A model generated the notes under the pieces. It did not search any database. It saw nothing but the letters and a program-made list of their open reading frames with translations, and was not told the origin of the DNA. 64,000 nucleotides of DNA from Brachypodius melanocephalos (lineage: Eukaryota; Chordata; Aves; Passeriformes; Pycnonotidae). The stretch spans positions 5,676,866 through 5,740,865 of the forward strand of contig VZSR01001854.1 in NCBI GenBank assembly GCA_013398615.1, given 5' to 3'. The stretch's first letter is position 1. Every line of letters begins with the position of its first letter. A program made the translations under genes and the position numbers. Below are positions 1-12,308 of the stretch, piece after piece.

Positions 1-1210
1 AAATATATTAGCCAATTCTTATAAATCAAACGTTCTCTTCTCAGACTTGAGGAGTTAAATCACAGAATTCGTCCAAATATGACTTTTATCAGTTTCTCTA
101 ACATTCTCTATAGTGTTATACTTTTTTAAATTATTGACCTGGTAGTAATTCACTTTTTATTATTTCAGTGTGTATTTCATCTAAAAAGAACCTGTCTTGT
201 GCAGACAGATATTGTGTGTTATCGCTTTGGATTTTGCTTGTAGTCAATGTACTTTTAAACTATCTGCTATTCAGAGAATTCTATCATGCAGAGATGACCA
301 TGCTCAGGCCGTCTGTCCTTCCTCCCACTCTGAGAGCCTGCATGAAACTAGAAAAATCTGTCCTTTGTGCAATGTTCCTTAGGAATGTTCCTGCCACAGG
401 GAACCCTCAAAATGGCTTTGGAATGATGATATTCTGCTAGAAAACCACAGAGCATTCAGAGGCCTGAAGATCAATTTGCCATCTTGCTACAGCTTGTGTC
501 CTGCATATGATCTGTGATGAAAAAGCAAAACAAGGCCAAACTAAAAGGAATCAAGGGTTGAGGTAAATAACACTTTAGAACTTCTAATTTGCCCACTCAT
601 CTTAGGTAAAAGTAGTGCATAATGCAGGAGGGATAGTATCTTTCACGGCATGTGAGGATGAATACATTGCACATTATGCTGGCAAAATTTTGTTGTGTTG
701 TCAAGATGGGTGTGTTCAGATTTTGGTCCTTGTGGCAGAACATCCTGAAACATCACAGTACCTGAGTGACTGATATTTTCAGCAATTCATATGTTTGAAA
801 TCTTATTTAACACCCATAAACTGAGGTACAAGAAATATTTGGCACCAGTTTGCATTGAACTGCATGGATAAGTACTGGGGGAAATGATGAAAGAGAATTT
901 CTCTACTGGAGACACCCAAGAGCAGTGATTATCTGTATTTCTTGCCGAGTTTGGAGAAACTCTCTCTTCAGCTTTTTGCCTCCTACTGGGTCTAGATATC
1001 AAATGCCAGACTGTGGCTATATTCATAAGGCAGTTGTTTTCAGAATTACATAGTCAAAAACGATTGACGATTATGTTTCAAGTGAATATGTTTCAAAATA
1101 CAGCTAACAAAGATGTAGAATAGCTGTGAGAATAACTAAGGATGAGTTAGTCTTTTTGGAAGCTCTCTGTCTCTTCCAGTACAGCATGGTTATGAGCTGA
1201 GGCCCACAGC

Positions 1211-1234
1211 TGGTGAGTTTGTCCAAACTCACCA
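1211..1234. repeat. Perfect 10-bp inverted repeat (hairpin)
   Basis: The arms tggtgagttt (1211-1220) and aaactcacca (1225-1234) are exact reverse complements around a 4-base loop, gtcc. No terminator-like T run or RNA gene is attached, so the function is unknown. Confidence 0.85.
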
Positions 1235-1995
1235 ATGATTTTGCATGGCCTTGAGCACTGGGTGCTCAGTCCAGCACAGCACATCTTCAAACACAGCTGT
1301 GCCACAAAACAACCACCTGGATGTATTTGTCATTGTCCTCCTTTTACCTTGCTCATGAAACTGCATCTGACTGTGAGGTGACTACACTGTATGGATCTCA
1401 AACACCAATTTTTATTATAAACTTGCCTCTTTCAGGCTTCTGCAATTTTAGTTTTTTGAGACATGTATCCATTGTCTATTATTTTTTTCTGAGCAGGTTA
1501 TACCTTACATTTGATTACAATCTTGACGAAATATTCTCAGAGAAATCTAGGCAAATCTGGGGAAAGATTCTAGGATTTCGGGAGACCCTTGATACGTAGA
1601 GTTGCACTGCAGGTTTTTGTTAATAAATCAAAGCCTTTGAGAGGGGTGCACACAGACACATACAGAGACATTATTGTTCCTTTTAAACATTCAACACTCT
1701 GAGGGTACAAAATTGCAAAAGATAACCTGGATATTATCACTGAAACAATATTGTGGTTAATGCAAAACATATTGCTGGGATGAATACTGACATTTGATTA
1801 GTGTTATTCATCTCATTTCTGTGCCAGAGATCACAAGGACCCCACACAAAGTGTTTGCTACTGACTGTAGTGTGATTGTTGATATGTATTTTGTGATATG
1901 TCAGTGAAGAAGTGAAACATATCCATGGAATTCTATGTTTTAGAGGTTCTCAGTGTGTTTTATATGAAAGTTACGCTGCCGTTTTCTGTATGAGC

Positions 1996-2051
1996 AGAAG
2001 TTAGTTAAATGGTGATTCTTTAAAGAAGTTAGTTAAATGGTGATAAAAGCA
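1996..2051. repeat. Tandem duplication, period 28 bp
   Basis: A 21-base string beginning agaagttagttaaatgg is repeated exactly at 1996-2016 and 2024-2044; the remaining 7 bases of each 28-bp unit have diverged. This looks like a recent local duplication, such as replication slippage. Confidence 0.85.
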
Positions 2052-3520
2052 ATTATCAGAGGAATTAAAAAGCTATCTTAAGATGTGGTCTGCTTAACTG
2101 CAAAAAGCAAGTTCTGGTTAAAACCAGTACCACTTTAAGCTTTAGCTCAGAAGCAGCCAAAGTTCTCTAATGAAGTATTAAAAACTATTATGCAATCAGT
2201 TTTCTTTTCAAAAAATGCTTTAAAAAAAAAAAAAAGACTTGGAATGTCACTAGATTTTACTCTAGAAAGGGCAAAAAATGCATCTGAAAACATTCAGACA
2301 GATGTAAATATGAGGATAATTTTAATGAGGAATGAAACTTTCTAGGCAAGACAATGGTCACCAAAGAGTTTTGAAAAATGAATTTCTAGCATGATTAGGA
2401 AGTGAAACACAATAAAGAAAAATTAAATTACCATGGTAAACCAGATCAACACCCCCTAAAGACAATAAGTATTTTTCTACTGTTAAGGAAACACTTTAAA
2501 TCAGAGCCAGAGAAAGAAAATATACATAAACCAGAATATACACAAATCAGAATAATTGTAATCTTATTAATTACAGAAAAAAATCTGAAAGGAAAATGAA
2601 GGAGACTTTTAAAACCAGTAATGAGGGGGAAGATTTATTTGTCAAACTTAGATGCCTCTGAGCTTGAACTGGATTCAGAGGCTATTTTCATTTGCATTGT
2701 CTTTATTCACATTAGTTATTCTCCTACTGTATGCTGGAGGATGTAGAGTCCATCTTTCATGGGTTTTTTTTAAATATTTGCTTGAAATTTATCTCTGTAG
2801 GTAGCACTCCAATGGTAGAACTCATAATAATGAAAAGCATATGGTATAGATCCTTCCACCAATAACCATGGTATGTTATCTGTGTAACAATATCCAAACT
2901 TTTGTCAGCAGTTCCTCCAGAGTTGTCTGTCTTCCTGGCCCAGTGGATTTTCTCTTTCTCCAGATTGTAGTTGCAAACTAAAGGCTCTAGTCAAAATTAA
3001 ATTGCAAGATAAGTAGAAATCACCGGATAAAATGTTAGCTGCAATAGAACACAAATGGGTGATATCAACATCTAAAAGTTAAAAAAATGCAAAAAAAAAA
3101 TCAAAGTAATATGTAAAATCAAAATTAAATAATAGAATGATAAGTAAAATGATGTTAAAAAGTAACTGGTTTGCTGCATTTCTCTCTCTATATGAGAACA
3201 TTTCTTTCTGCACTGTTTGTCCTGAAAAAAAAAAAATGTTAGGGATGTAAATCTTTACAATAGCTGGCTTCCACCACATATTTGCAACTGCCAGGGCAAT
3301 AAATTTTAAGCAAAGAAATGTACTGATGGATTGGAAGATAAAGGGACTTGATTTATACTGTCAAACTCCTTAGTATATGGCTTGGCAGCACTACCACATT
3401 GATAAATTTAAGAAAAATCTGGCTTTGTAATAAGAATGAGTTGATTTAATATCATCTAGAACATACATCAATTTTAGTTCATACATTACAATTGAAAATG
3501 GACAAATAAAAATAACTCCC

Positions 3521-3567
3521 ATATATTACATTATATTATATATTTTATATTGTATATTATATATTCT
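3521..3567. repeat. AT-rich low-complexity tract
   Basis: The tract is almost entirely A and T, made of tatatta and atatt units, with only two non-A/T bases in its main part. It is a simple-sequence region without a clean period. Confidence 0.7.
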
Positions 3568-6419
3568 ATTGCATCACAAGCCCATACTAAGAGAACTGGA
3601 AATTTGTGGCAGAAGTGTAGGAAAGAAAAGGTATCAACAAACAAGAAAACTTGCCAAATTCAAAGTTCAAATGCAGAGGGGTAGACTCCTTTAAACAACT
3701 GTACTTTGTATAGGTACTGCAGAGTACTTATACCACCCACCCCTGTTCATATTTCTACCTTTTATTGGCTGCTGTCAAATGCTTCATAGTGTTAAAATAC
3801 TACTGTAAAGATATAATTGAACTTACAAAGTCTTTTTATATCAGTAATGAATTGGATAAGTATGATATTGTGAGAACTGGAGTGACCTTCTATAGCCTAT
3901 GAACAGTTCTTATGAGTACATGATTTCAGGTAGGTTTGCTGTAATTTTAACAGGAGTAGGAACTTTGGTTCATAAAAGATGAGTGTTTAGGTGGAATGTC
4001 TGTGGAATTAGGAACGGTTTTGAATTAGTACCACACAAGAGTCTGAAAAAAATAGCATGATACAGCTTCAATGAAGCAAATATAAAATGGTGCAACAGGA
4101 TGGAACAAAGGTTTCCAAAAATTACCTGTCAGCATGGAAGTGAAAGTGGGATGTTTTAGCTGGGATTCTAAGGAATTATTTCTCACAAATATTTTATTTA
4201 ACATCTGCAATTAAACATAAATTAAAAATGTGGATAAACCTTGTATACAGCATGCACTGGTGGGCCACAGGGACTGATTCAGAGATTCGGTTTATTTGAT
4301 GATGAATGGACATATTCAGCTCATTGGTCCATCCACACAAAAATGTGTTTTAACAAAGAGTCGGACATCTATGGTGTTCTAAAAATAATTTTCTACCTGA
4401 ACAAAGGCTCTCCTCCAGAACAGGTTGAAAAATTTACATTTTCTAGCAGAAAAAGAAGGCCATTGTGAACACCATCAGTGTGTCACTGTATGAAAAGATG
4501 GTATTTAAATACCCTGGCAGAAGAGTAGCAATAGGAAATAATGACTCCTTTGGATAGGAGGACATACTCACAATATTGACAGTGAATCTTCAGAATATAT
4601 AGATGGAATTTGTATTTCTGTAGGCGGAGGAAGTATTAGAGACCCTTGAAAATAAGAAAAAACCATCCATAGGATTAAAGAAAAGTTTGTATGGAAAAAA
4701 ATTAAATACTTTAAATTGTTTACCATGTTAAAAGAAAGGTGACTACATACCACTATAAAATCTTTATTCAGCCTACAAAGCAATTTAAGGCCAGAAGGAC
4801 AATCTAAAATGAATAATATGAGGAAAATAATTGGTTTTTTTTTGCTTCAAACTCTTGCTAACTAGTAGTGAATTCTGCATTTCATAAGCTCCACAACATA
4901 TAAGACTTTTAACCTGAAAATATCTCCAATATCTTCATGTATTCTCTTAGCAGTCACACATTTCCCATGTTTGGCATACACATGTGTAACCTCCAGCTCC
5001 TATTCAAATGGAGACTGGATGTTCCGTATAAAGAAATGTTTGTGGAAGCCCTGATTCTTGAAAAACCAAATAACTGGGGAGAATGTCATTAAAGGACATC
5101 ACGATTAAGGGCTGCTCCTTCCAAACCTGTTGGTATTCCAAACAATACACAGCTCAGCCAAAATAAGTGGAGCTCTCCTCGGAATAATCTTACCATGAGC
5201 AACTCTTCAACGTGTCTTCAATGAGGAAAAGTCAATAATGAAAGCAAATATTGAGATGAAAATATTGAAACCAGAACCAATTTGGTTCTTGGGAAAATTT
5301 CTGCAGCTAAGTAATAATTTTAACTAATAAAATATCAATTAAATATAGATATCAATCAAAGTTAATATGTTAAAGTCATACCTTAAAAGGGATTCTATGA
5401 TTTCAATATTTTACATTTTTCTCAGATGAGATATTGGATATTTTGCAAGTTTGAAAGATATTACATGAAAATTTTTATTTTTATTTAAAAAAAATAAAGA
5501 TATTTAATATAAGTTTAAATTATCTTAAAAGGTTCTTTTTGGATGCCCGGAATAAACCATAACTGTTCATTCACAGACCTCAGCATCACAGCCCAACATC
5601 ACAATTCTCTTTGTGATTAAAATATCTTGAGAGCTATGGTTTCCATATGAGAAAATTATTGGAAAATGTAACAAACCACTAGACAAACACGCTTCCATAA
5701 TATAGCCTTTTATCATGACAAAATGGAGTACCTTGGCAAGGTATATTTCCACATAAATTTGACAGTTATACATGTCAAAAGATTTCATTAATCTATATAG
5801 ACTGAAGTCTTTAAATAAAAATATTTCTGTCCTTGTATCAAACAACACTGAAAATTTTCTATATTTTGCTGGCAGCAATTAACAACAGAGTCTGTGTCTG
5901 TGCCCATATGTGTGATGGCAGAGTAGAATCTCTTTAAAGGCTAACTGAATGATTAATGGTAAATGATGACATTTACCTTTGAAGAATATCATAAGCCATA
6001 GTAAAATATTTAATTATAGCAAATCTAATGTTGTACTTTCAAGAATTTTGATTGGATCTTTTCCCTTAATATATAATTTTCCACAAAACTGCAATAGATA
6101 CATTGTTTGTCAATAATGCTATGTTTAAGCTTACATTTATTTTCTTTTACATAAGACTTAATTCTTTCTCGCTTAATAAGGTTGAGTAATAACTTTACAA
6201 TAATTCCATTGTAATAGTCCATCTTGTATTACAGCCCTTTTAAATTGAGTAACGACTACACACGATGTAATTTAAAAAATACTGTATTATTTTATATTTG
6301 TCTTTTAATATCATAATTAATTTTTTAATGCTACATTTACATTAATATTTTTATCTTCCTCACGTTTCTTTTGTCAGGAGTTAGGCTGGTAATTGTTCTT
6401 TGGTGTGTGTTTACAAACT

Positions 6420-6790
6420 TCAGGCTAAATTTTGCAATCCTTTGCTCATGACTTTGAGCACTGGCTCAGGTAGTCTCATCAGCGCTAATTTTCCCTGCGA
6501 CCAAGCGCCTTGATCGCCCGCTTATCCATTTTCCTTCAAGCACACTGGTGTTATGCACTAACACCCACAATTTTCTCCTCATTTAAATCCCTCCTTAAAA
6601 GCTACCGCTTTTGTAATGACTACAAATCGCTCCAGTCTTACCCTGGTTACTCAAGTGGCAAGTTGGTTTCTGCCTTGCTTCTAAACTCCATTTGTCCTGT
6701 TGCTTACCCAGCTGAGAATGCAGGAAAAGCCCAGAGGTGCTTTGGATTTACACTGGGCACGCTCATGGCTTTCACTGGTTTGTAGAAAGG
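6420..6790. other. GC-richer patch, possible very old interspersed repeat
   Basis: This patch is richer in GC and CpG than its surroundings (for example gcgcc, gatcgcccgc). The part around 6570-6640, with catttaaatccctccttaaa followed by a gactacaaa string, resembles old repeats remembered from sauropsid genomes, but no family can be named with confidence. The overlapping short frames (6510-6785, 6737-7006) show no domain. It could also simply be unique conserved sequence. Confidence 0.3.
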
Positions 6791-7527
6791 ATGTCCATGG
6801 GTTTGCCTTGTTTTAATTTGTCTGTACTGAAGTGGACATTTAGGACCACCTTGACACAAGAAGTGATGCTTTACCTAATGAGCACAGCTCTGAAATTAAG
6901 CTGTAATATGCAAAACTCTCCTAGTGAAAGGGAGTTTTCATTTTTTTGCTATATCAACAGTCCAGTGCTGTTAAGTGTTTTTATTGTCAGAGGTGTGATT
7001 TTCTAAAGCGTCATAGGTCAGATGCCTACCGTAGAAAATGCAATCTGAACAGCTAAAGTTTGGCATCCTAAAAGCAACAGACAAGAACTTTATAATGAAA
7101 AATGGCGTGCTGCTTTAAACTGTACAATTTTCTACCAGAAAAACAACTGCCAGAAAAAAAATTCTAAATATTTTAAGATAAAAATGCAACGCAACACAAG
7201 TTATAAGCCGCCTAACCGTGGATTCTATTGCCAAAAATATGCACAGTCTTATTTTTCACAAGTGTCTGGAAAAATTGGGATCAAACATCTGTGTGGGTTC
7301 AGGTGTCACAGTATCAGGAGAAAGGAAGTAACACAAAATCTAGGGAAGGTGGATAATTTAAGCATCTGTTTAGTTCTGTGATGGAATAAATGTGAAGCAC
7401 TCACTCGCATTTCAGAAATTTGCAAGTTCTCAATGCTCGAAGAGAAGCTAAGAGAAAAGTGGAAAAACAGAAAAAAAAGCAATAGAAGGGGTTTTATCTG
7501 ATTCAGAATACCATATTATAACCATAT

Positions 7528-7553
7528 CTCCCCAGCTAAAGCTGTCTGGGGAG
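7528..7553. repeat. 8-bp GC-rich hairpin
   Basis: The arms ctccccag (7528-7535) and ctggggag (7546-7553) are perfect reverse complements around a 10-base loop. No T run follows and no gene is nearby, so it is only a structural motif. Confidence 0.75.
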
Positions 7554-7576
7554 TTTTGTGCAGTGGATCCTCAGTT

Positions 7577-7620
7577 ACCTGAATGAAAACAAGGTAATGA
7601 AAACCTGAATGAAAATAAGG
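7577..7620. repeat. Direct repeat, period 26 bp
   Basis: The string acctgaatgaaaacaagg at 7577-7594 recurs at 7603-7620 with one change (c to t). It is a short local duplication. Confidence 0.8.
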
Positions 7621-7884
7621 GCTATCAAAGGATCTGACAATACAAAAGTATTTTGCTGAATGTATTTTTTTTTAAAGTACTTGGCATGAGAATACGCACT
7701 AAATCTGTAAGTTTGCACTTTTATCCTAAAAGCATTTCTTAGGTGTGAGGTTACACAAGCTAGTAGGTACTTTGCCTAGTTTTTGAATTGGAGTTGGTTT
7801 TATCACTATTGATAGTTATTTTGAATTTGAGTTATGAAAGTTGAATGATTAGTGTTTCTACTACCTTTATTAGCAATATTATAG

Positions 7885-7914
7885 ATTAATTAGGTCTGCA
7901 GTGACCTGATTAAT
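7885..7914. promoter_or_regulatory. Imperfect palindrome with TAAT cores and AGGTC half-site-like arms
   Basis: The arms attaattaggtc (7885-7896) and gacctgattaat (7903-7914) match at 11 of 12 positions around the spacer tgcagt. The outer parts contain ATTA/TAAT homeodomain-type cores. The inner parts form an inverted pair AGGTCT-N4-TGACCT, which resembles nuclear-receptor half-sites. Regulatory function is inference from motif shape only; such motifs also arise by chance in AT-rich DNA. Confidence 0.3.
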
Positions 7915-8569
7915 TTATAAAACCTTTAACATAAAAGGTTTGTTCATTTTTCTTTAGAGAGGTAATATGATATTTGCAATTTTGCTGATATGTCAGATAA
8001 ACTTTGCTTTCAAGTTTCTGATTAAATCCTAAATTAATGGCAATTTTTTGAAGGAAAGAAATACATTTAGCTGTACCATGGAAAATTCACTTTGGCTGAT
8101 TGAGACCAACTGAAACATGCTGTAGGAAGATTTTTTTTTCCATTTGATTTGGTAGCATGTGATCTCAACTGTGTGTTTTATTCTATCAGACAAAAAAAAA
8201 AGGTTATTAATATGCCAAGCTGCATTTCAGGGACAAACTAGTAAATAGCATTAAACATATACAGCGTTAGATAGGAAACAGAGAAAAAAGCAAATTAACT
8301 TAAGTATCTTGCAGTAATAATGACACTTTGGCTGTAGTTGAGATTATTTTTATCTACAGTCACGAGAATAGATTTTTTTCCTTTTAAATGTTAGTTGTAA
8401 AATGAGATCATGTAGCTATTTTTGGGGCTTATCTTGTTCTCTGTCTGTTCCAGGGTGATAATAACAGGTGATTGCTTTTGTAATCAGTTTGCTAGTGCTA
8501 ATAACATACGGTTTTATGTAACTCAGAATAAAATTCTGCAGATTGGAACAATACTCTTTCAATAAGTTT

Positions 8570-8583
8570 AAAAAAAAAAAAAA
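8570..8583. repeat. A14 homopolymer
   Basis: Fourteen A residues in a row in AT-rich DNA, with no retrocopy structure seen upstream. Confidence 0.9.
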
Positions 8584-9377
8584 GAGATTACCTTGTTTTT
8601 AAAACCTATTTATGTGGCTTTGGTTTGCTCATTCAGCCATGTCTTAATAATTATTAATACCTGTAGCAGTCACTTTATATCCAGCTATATCCTGTGTATA
8701 TAAGGCTTCTATCAAATGTCTCCAATGTTAAAATCTGGTGCCATTTTTACCCAGGTGTTCTTTCAGTGAATCTTCTTAGCAAGCAGTGAGCTACAGTTAG
8801 AAACTCTGAAATGTGCACCCTTTCCCAATTCCTGTTGCATGCCGCTATTTTTTGGTTATCTTTAATAGGTAAATTTGTTAATTGTGTTAGAACAATTGGC
8901 TCAAAAGGCAAAAAGCTGTTAACACGGATACATTATATTAAATGCTTACATGATTTGCAAAGACTTCAAAGTTCTAGAATTTACCTCATTTTCATTGCAA
9001 ATATTGAGTCTTAAATTTTCTTGGGCCTCTTACTACACCTACGGAAGGTAAAAAAATAGCTTATTTAGGGACAACAGATTAAAACTACTGAGTCAACACT
9101 TTTATTTTGCAATCTTTATTCCAGTTGCTGTAAATTTGAGAGCCTTTATAAAGACACTTTTTAATTCTAAGATTTTTTTAGATTGTATTAAAAGATGGTA
9201 CATTTTGGAGGAAAGAAGCAAAACTTACAGAGGAAATTATTAGCTAAGATGGCTTAGAAGTTTCTGATTTTCGTTCAAGTCAGTTAAGAAAATTTACTCA
9301 AAAGGTGAGTGAAAACGATGGCAAAGATTTTAAATTCTCACTCTGGTGCTTTCTCACACCTTTTATGCCTGAAGAAG

Positions 9378-9795
9378 ATCACAGAATCACTTAGTTTGAA
9401 AGATATCTCAAATATATAGACATAAACCCAACACTGCCAAGTCCACCACTGAATCATGCCCCCAAATGCCTGAAGTAGCTCCAGGGGTGATGACTCAAAC
9501 ACTTCCAGAGGCAGCCTGTTCCAGTGTTTGACAAACCTTTTCATGAAGGATTTTTTTCATAATATCCAATCTAAACCTCCCCTGGCACAACTTGAGGCCA
9601 TTTCTTCTAGTCCTGACACTTGTCACCTGGGAGAAGAGGCCAACCCCCACCTAGCTAGAGACTCCTTTCAGGCAGCTGTAGAGAGTGATAAGGTCACCCC
9701 TGAGCCTCCTTTTCTCCAGGCTAAACAATCCCAGCTCCTTTAGCCTCTGATCATAAGTCTTGTGCTCCAGACTCATCACCAAATTCATTCTCACT
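9378..9795 (-). mobile_element. CR1 LINE 3' end, 5'-truncated
   Basis: CR1 is the dominant avian non-LTR retrotransposon; its copies are usually cut short at the 5' end. On the plus strand this segment reads as the reverse complement of the CR1 3' region. It starts with the terminal octamer remnants (atcacaga, atcactta), then shows ccaacactgccaagtccacc, cagcctgttccagtgtttga, a leftover block ending ctgggagaagaggcc, and finally gagcctccttttctccaggc followed by ttgtgctccagac. The element is therefore on the minus strand with its 3' end at about 9378. About 420 bp remain, all from the 3' end of ORF2 and the 3'UTR, so it is dead. By eye it stays close to the recalled consensus, suggesting a moderately young copy. 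The subfamily cannot be named. The short frames inside it (9338-9544, 9528-9743) are by-products. Confidence 0.95.
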
Positions 9796-11882
9796 TTTCT
9801 CACAGAATAAAACCAAAACTAATCCCCAACAACAACAAAAACCCACTAAATTAAATTTCTTTGCTTAAGACAGAGAGAAGGGCAAACATCTTGGAAAAAA
9901 TAGCCAGACAGAAGTAAATAAAGAAACACAAAAAAGCAGTACTGAAGGAAGGACAAGAACATGTGTTTTGTTTAGGAAAAATTTCACATCTGGCTAGATC
10001 AGTTCATATTTTTTTCTAAGTCTGTTTCTCCTACCCTGTTCTGCTCACCATATTTTGAGGATTCTATAGCACATCCTCCCTACTTTGCCATATTCAAACT
10101 AGGCTGCTGACTCCTTAGTTTGGGAAGGATGAATATTCTTGCCAAACCCTTGTAGGCAAGGAGCTGACCTGCACTTTTATTCCCTAGGATAAACTGTGAG
10201 CATCATGGTTAGCTAACAAATGTCAAGGGTAGATTCTGTTTGGATTGTCTTCTGCTGGCTGTCCCCTCAGCCTGTTCCCCAAGCCCTGCTGTGCTGTTTG
10301 CTCCTGTAAGCCCCACCATCATGCCGCAATGTTTGCCTGCCTCAGTGTTTCTCATGTCTGGTCCTCACTGACAGATCTCCTCTTCTGCCCATGCTCTCAA
10401 TCTGTGCAGCTTTGGCTCCACTGCTGCGTGGAGTTAACACAACCAACCATCCTGTATCACTGAGGCAGCTAACTGCTCCTCCTAGCACAGATAGCTCTCC
10501 AAGAACTGGTTCTGCATGCCTTGAAAACTTCACTAGAGCTTCGCATTGAAACTATGAGCTTTTATTACTACCATAAACACATATGGAAGTAAGGAGTGGA
10601 AGTTTTCACAACTCGTAAGAATTGAACTGTTGGCCAGGACAAATCTGGTTTTCCCTGTGAACTAACAATGTTGATTTGTTCCAGTCTTTGCAGGAGCCAG
10701 TTCTAAGTAATCTGTCACGATAAAAGAAAATTTTTGCAGGAGATTTAACACAGGCCAGGATTTAAAGAGAAAAATAAGTTTAAAAAGGAAAGAATTATAA
10801 TCTTACTCCTAATATCTCTTTTTACTATGAAACTTCTTTTTCTTCTTCTTCCTTTTTTTTCTTTTTAAGTGGAAGCTCTAGGAAAGCTTCAGAGATGGTT
10901 GAATGTAAAAAAATGTCAGTGCTTTTAAGTTTTTCTTTCTGTTCTGTTTTACACAGGCGTAGAAGCTAATTGCAAACAGTTTTCTTTACTTTTCTAGTGA
11001 CACATGCATGTTTAGACAACTGACATATGCAAAGAGTGAGACATACATGAAAGCTCTAACAAAGCCTACAAAGACCTCCTATAGACACATCTTTATCCTT
11101 GTCTGCCACTCCCCACAGTAACCTTAGCCTTCTTCACTGGGTTCTCTGTTAATATCCCAAATGAAGAGGAGAGGGTAGGTGCTGCTGGCACTCCAGTCTC
11201 AGCATCAGATATTATCTTTATGAAAATACATGATGATTGAAGAGCCATTGTCACTTTCCATTTGAAAAGCAAATTTTTGCTTAGTCTGTGCAGTTACAGG
11301 AAATCTTTTCCAGTCCAGAAAAATGTCATTGATTAAAAAAAAATACACACAAATAATGTGGAAATAACCAGTTTATCCTTAGTATTTTCATGTAGTTGCC
11401 ATAAACAGAAAGGCAAATTGCAGTGAGACAAAGATGCACCAGAGAGTTTGGGACATATTTCAAATCCTTTTGCCAGCCATATGTATTAAAATGTTTGGGT
11501 AATTTTAATTATTTATTTATTTTATTAATTTATTTATTAACCTAGTAAAGTAGCCAAGAAAATTAATTTGGAGGACTCAGGCTGCATAACTACTTTATAA
11601 ACAAGTCTTTGATTAAGATTTGCCAACTCTGTATAATAGCATTCAAAAAGATTTGTTATGTGTATAAGATATCTTGTGAACATTTCAAAATCTGTCAGGT
11701 TATATTTTGGAATTTCAAGCACCTAAAAAATTACGATAATTGTGGGCTGAAGTTAAGTAAATAAACTTATTTATATTGATTCTTTAGAAAAGATGATGCT
11801 ACTTAGTGCCATTTGAAATAAAATTCATAAATGAATGGGTGACTTTTTTACCGGCTTGTACATCTTGGGCTTTCGAAAATTC

Positions 11883-11884
<2 letters not shown>
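9796..11884. other. Unique non-coding DNA with a GC-richer patch
   Basis: No gene is recognised. The part at about 10230-10540 is richer in GC and gives short open frames on both strands (10245-10463 plus, 10342-10533 minus), which is expected when stop codons become rarer. Pyrimidine runs near 10840-10866 and 10930-10957 look like splice-acceptor tracts without a clear exon. An ATTT-rich simple tract occupies 11509-11539. Confidence 0.65.
11509..11539. repeat. (ATTT)n simple repeat, degenerate
   Basis: Repeated attt/tatt units with two interruptions, in AT-rich DNA. Confidence 0.75.

Positions 11885-11934
<50 letters not shown>
11885..11934. repeat. T50 homopolymer
   Basis: Fifty uninterrupted T residues. 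A tract of this length can be the poly(A) tail of a minus-strand retrocopy, but no AATAAA-type signal (tttatt on this strand) lies just to the right and no target-site duplication is evident. A slippage-expanded homopolymer is the simpler reading. Its exact length in the assembly is unreliable. Confidence 0.95.
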
Positions 11935-11935
<1 letters not shown>

Positions 11936-12308
11936 TCCAATAACACATCCTTGGCTAGCACCATGCCTCAAATCAGAGTAAAATGGATGCATTATTAATA
12001 AAAAATTACAGGGAATGTTTCAGAAGAATATGTATGACATATATTTTAATCTTGAAAAATGCAGGATTCCCATCCTTTTGGCCTCTGCCAAATCTCCTCC
12101 CCACTATATCATGAGTGGTGCCCTACCCTAGGTAACACCAAGGTCAAGCACAGCCTTCACTCTGTTTTAGCTTAGTAGCAAGCTCAGTTCCACTTCTGAA
12201 ATATCCTTGCCCACATGAAGTTCATAAGTAGATCATCAGTCAAGGACATGACAGTACTTTCATGTGATTTTAAAAGTAATAGCAAAAACCCTACTCCTTT
12301 AATTACAG

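Larger units (their letters stand above)
1..9377. other. AT-rich non-coding stretch, no gene recognised
   Basis: No open frame longer than about 103 codons occurs here, and none shows a recognisable domain or codon bias. Visible small structures are a 10-bp hairpin (1211-1234), a 28-bp tandem duplication (1996-2051), AT-only low complexity (3521-3567), a GC-richer patch (6420-6790), an 8-bp GC hairpin (7528-7553), an 18-bp direct repeat (7577-7620) and an imperfect palindrome with TAAT cores (7885-7914). Strong splice-acceptor-like sites occur at 168, about 6378 and about 8453, but no convincing exon follows them. Intergenic or intronic DNA is the likely reading. Confidence 0.7.

Noticed and set aside
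168..440. 90-codon open frame directly after a strong acceptor-like tttcag
   Set aside because: It starts at GTG, shows no domain beyond a short hydrophobic run, and has no donor or polyadenylation context to make it an exon.
6378..6392. Acceptor plus 11-nt interval plus GTAATT, microexon-like
   Set aside because: Not a multiple of three and no partner exon. The similar case at about 8453 (14 nt) shows that such patterns are common background here.
11885..11934. T50 tract as the poly(A) tail of a minus-strand processed pseudogene
   Set aside because: No polyadenylation signal complement close to the tract, no target-site duplication and no recognisable coding remnant to the right.
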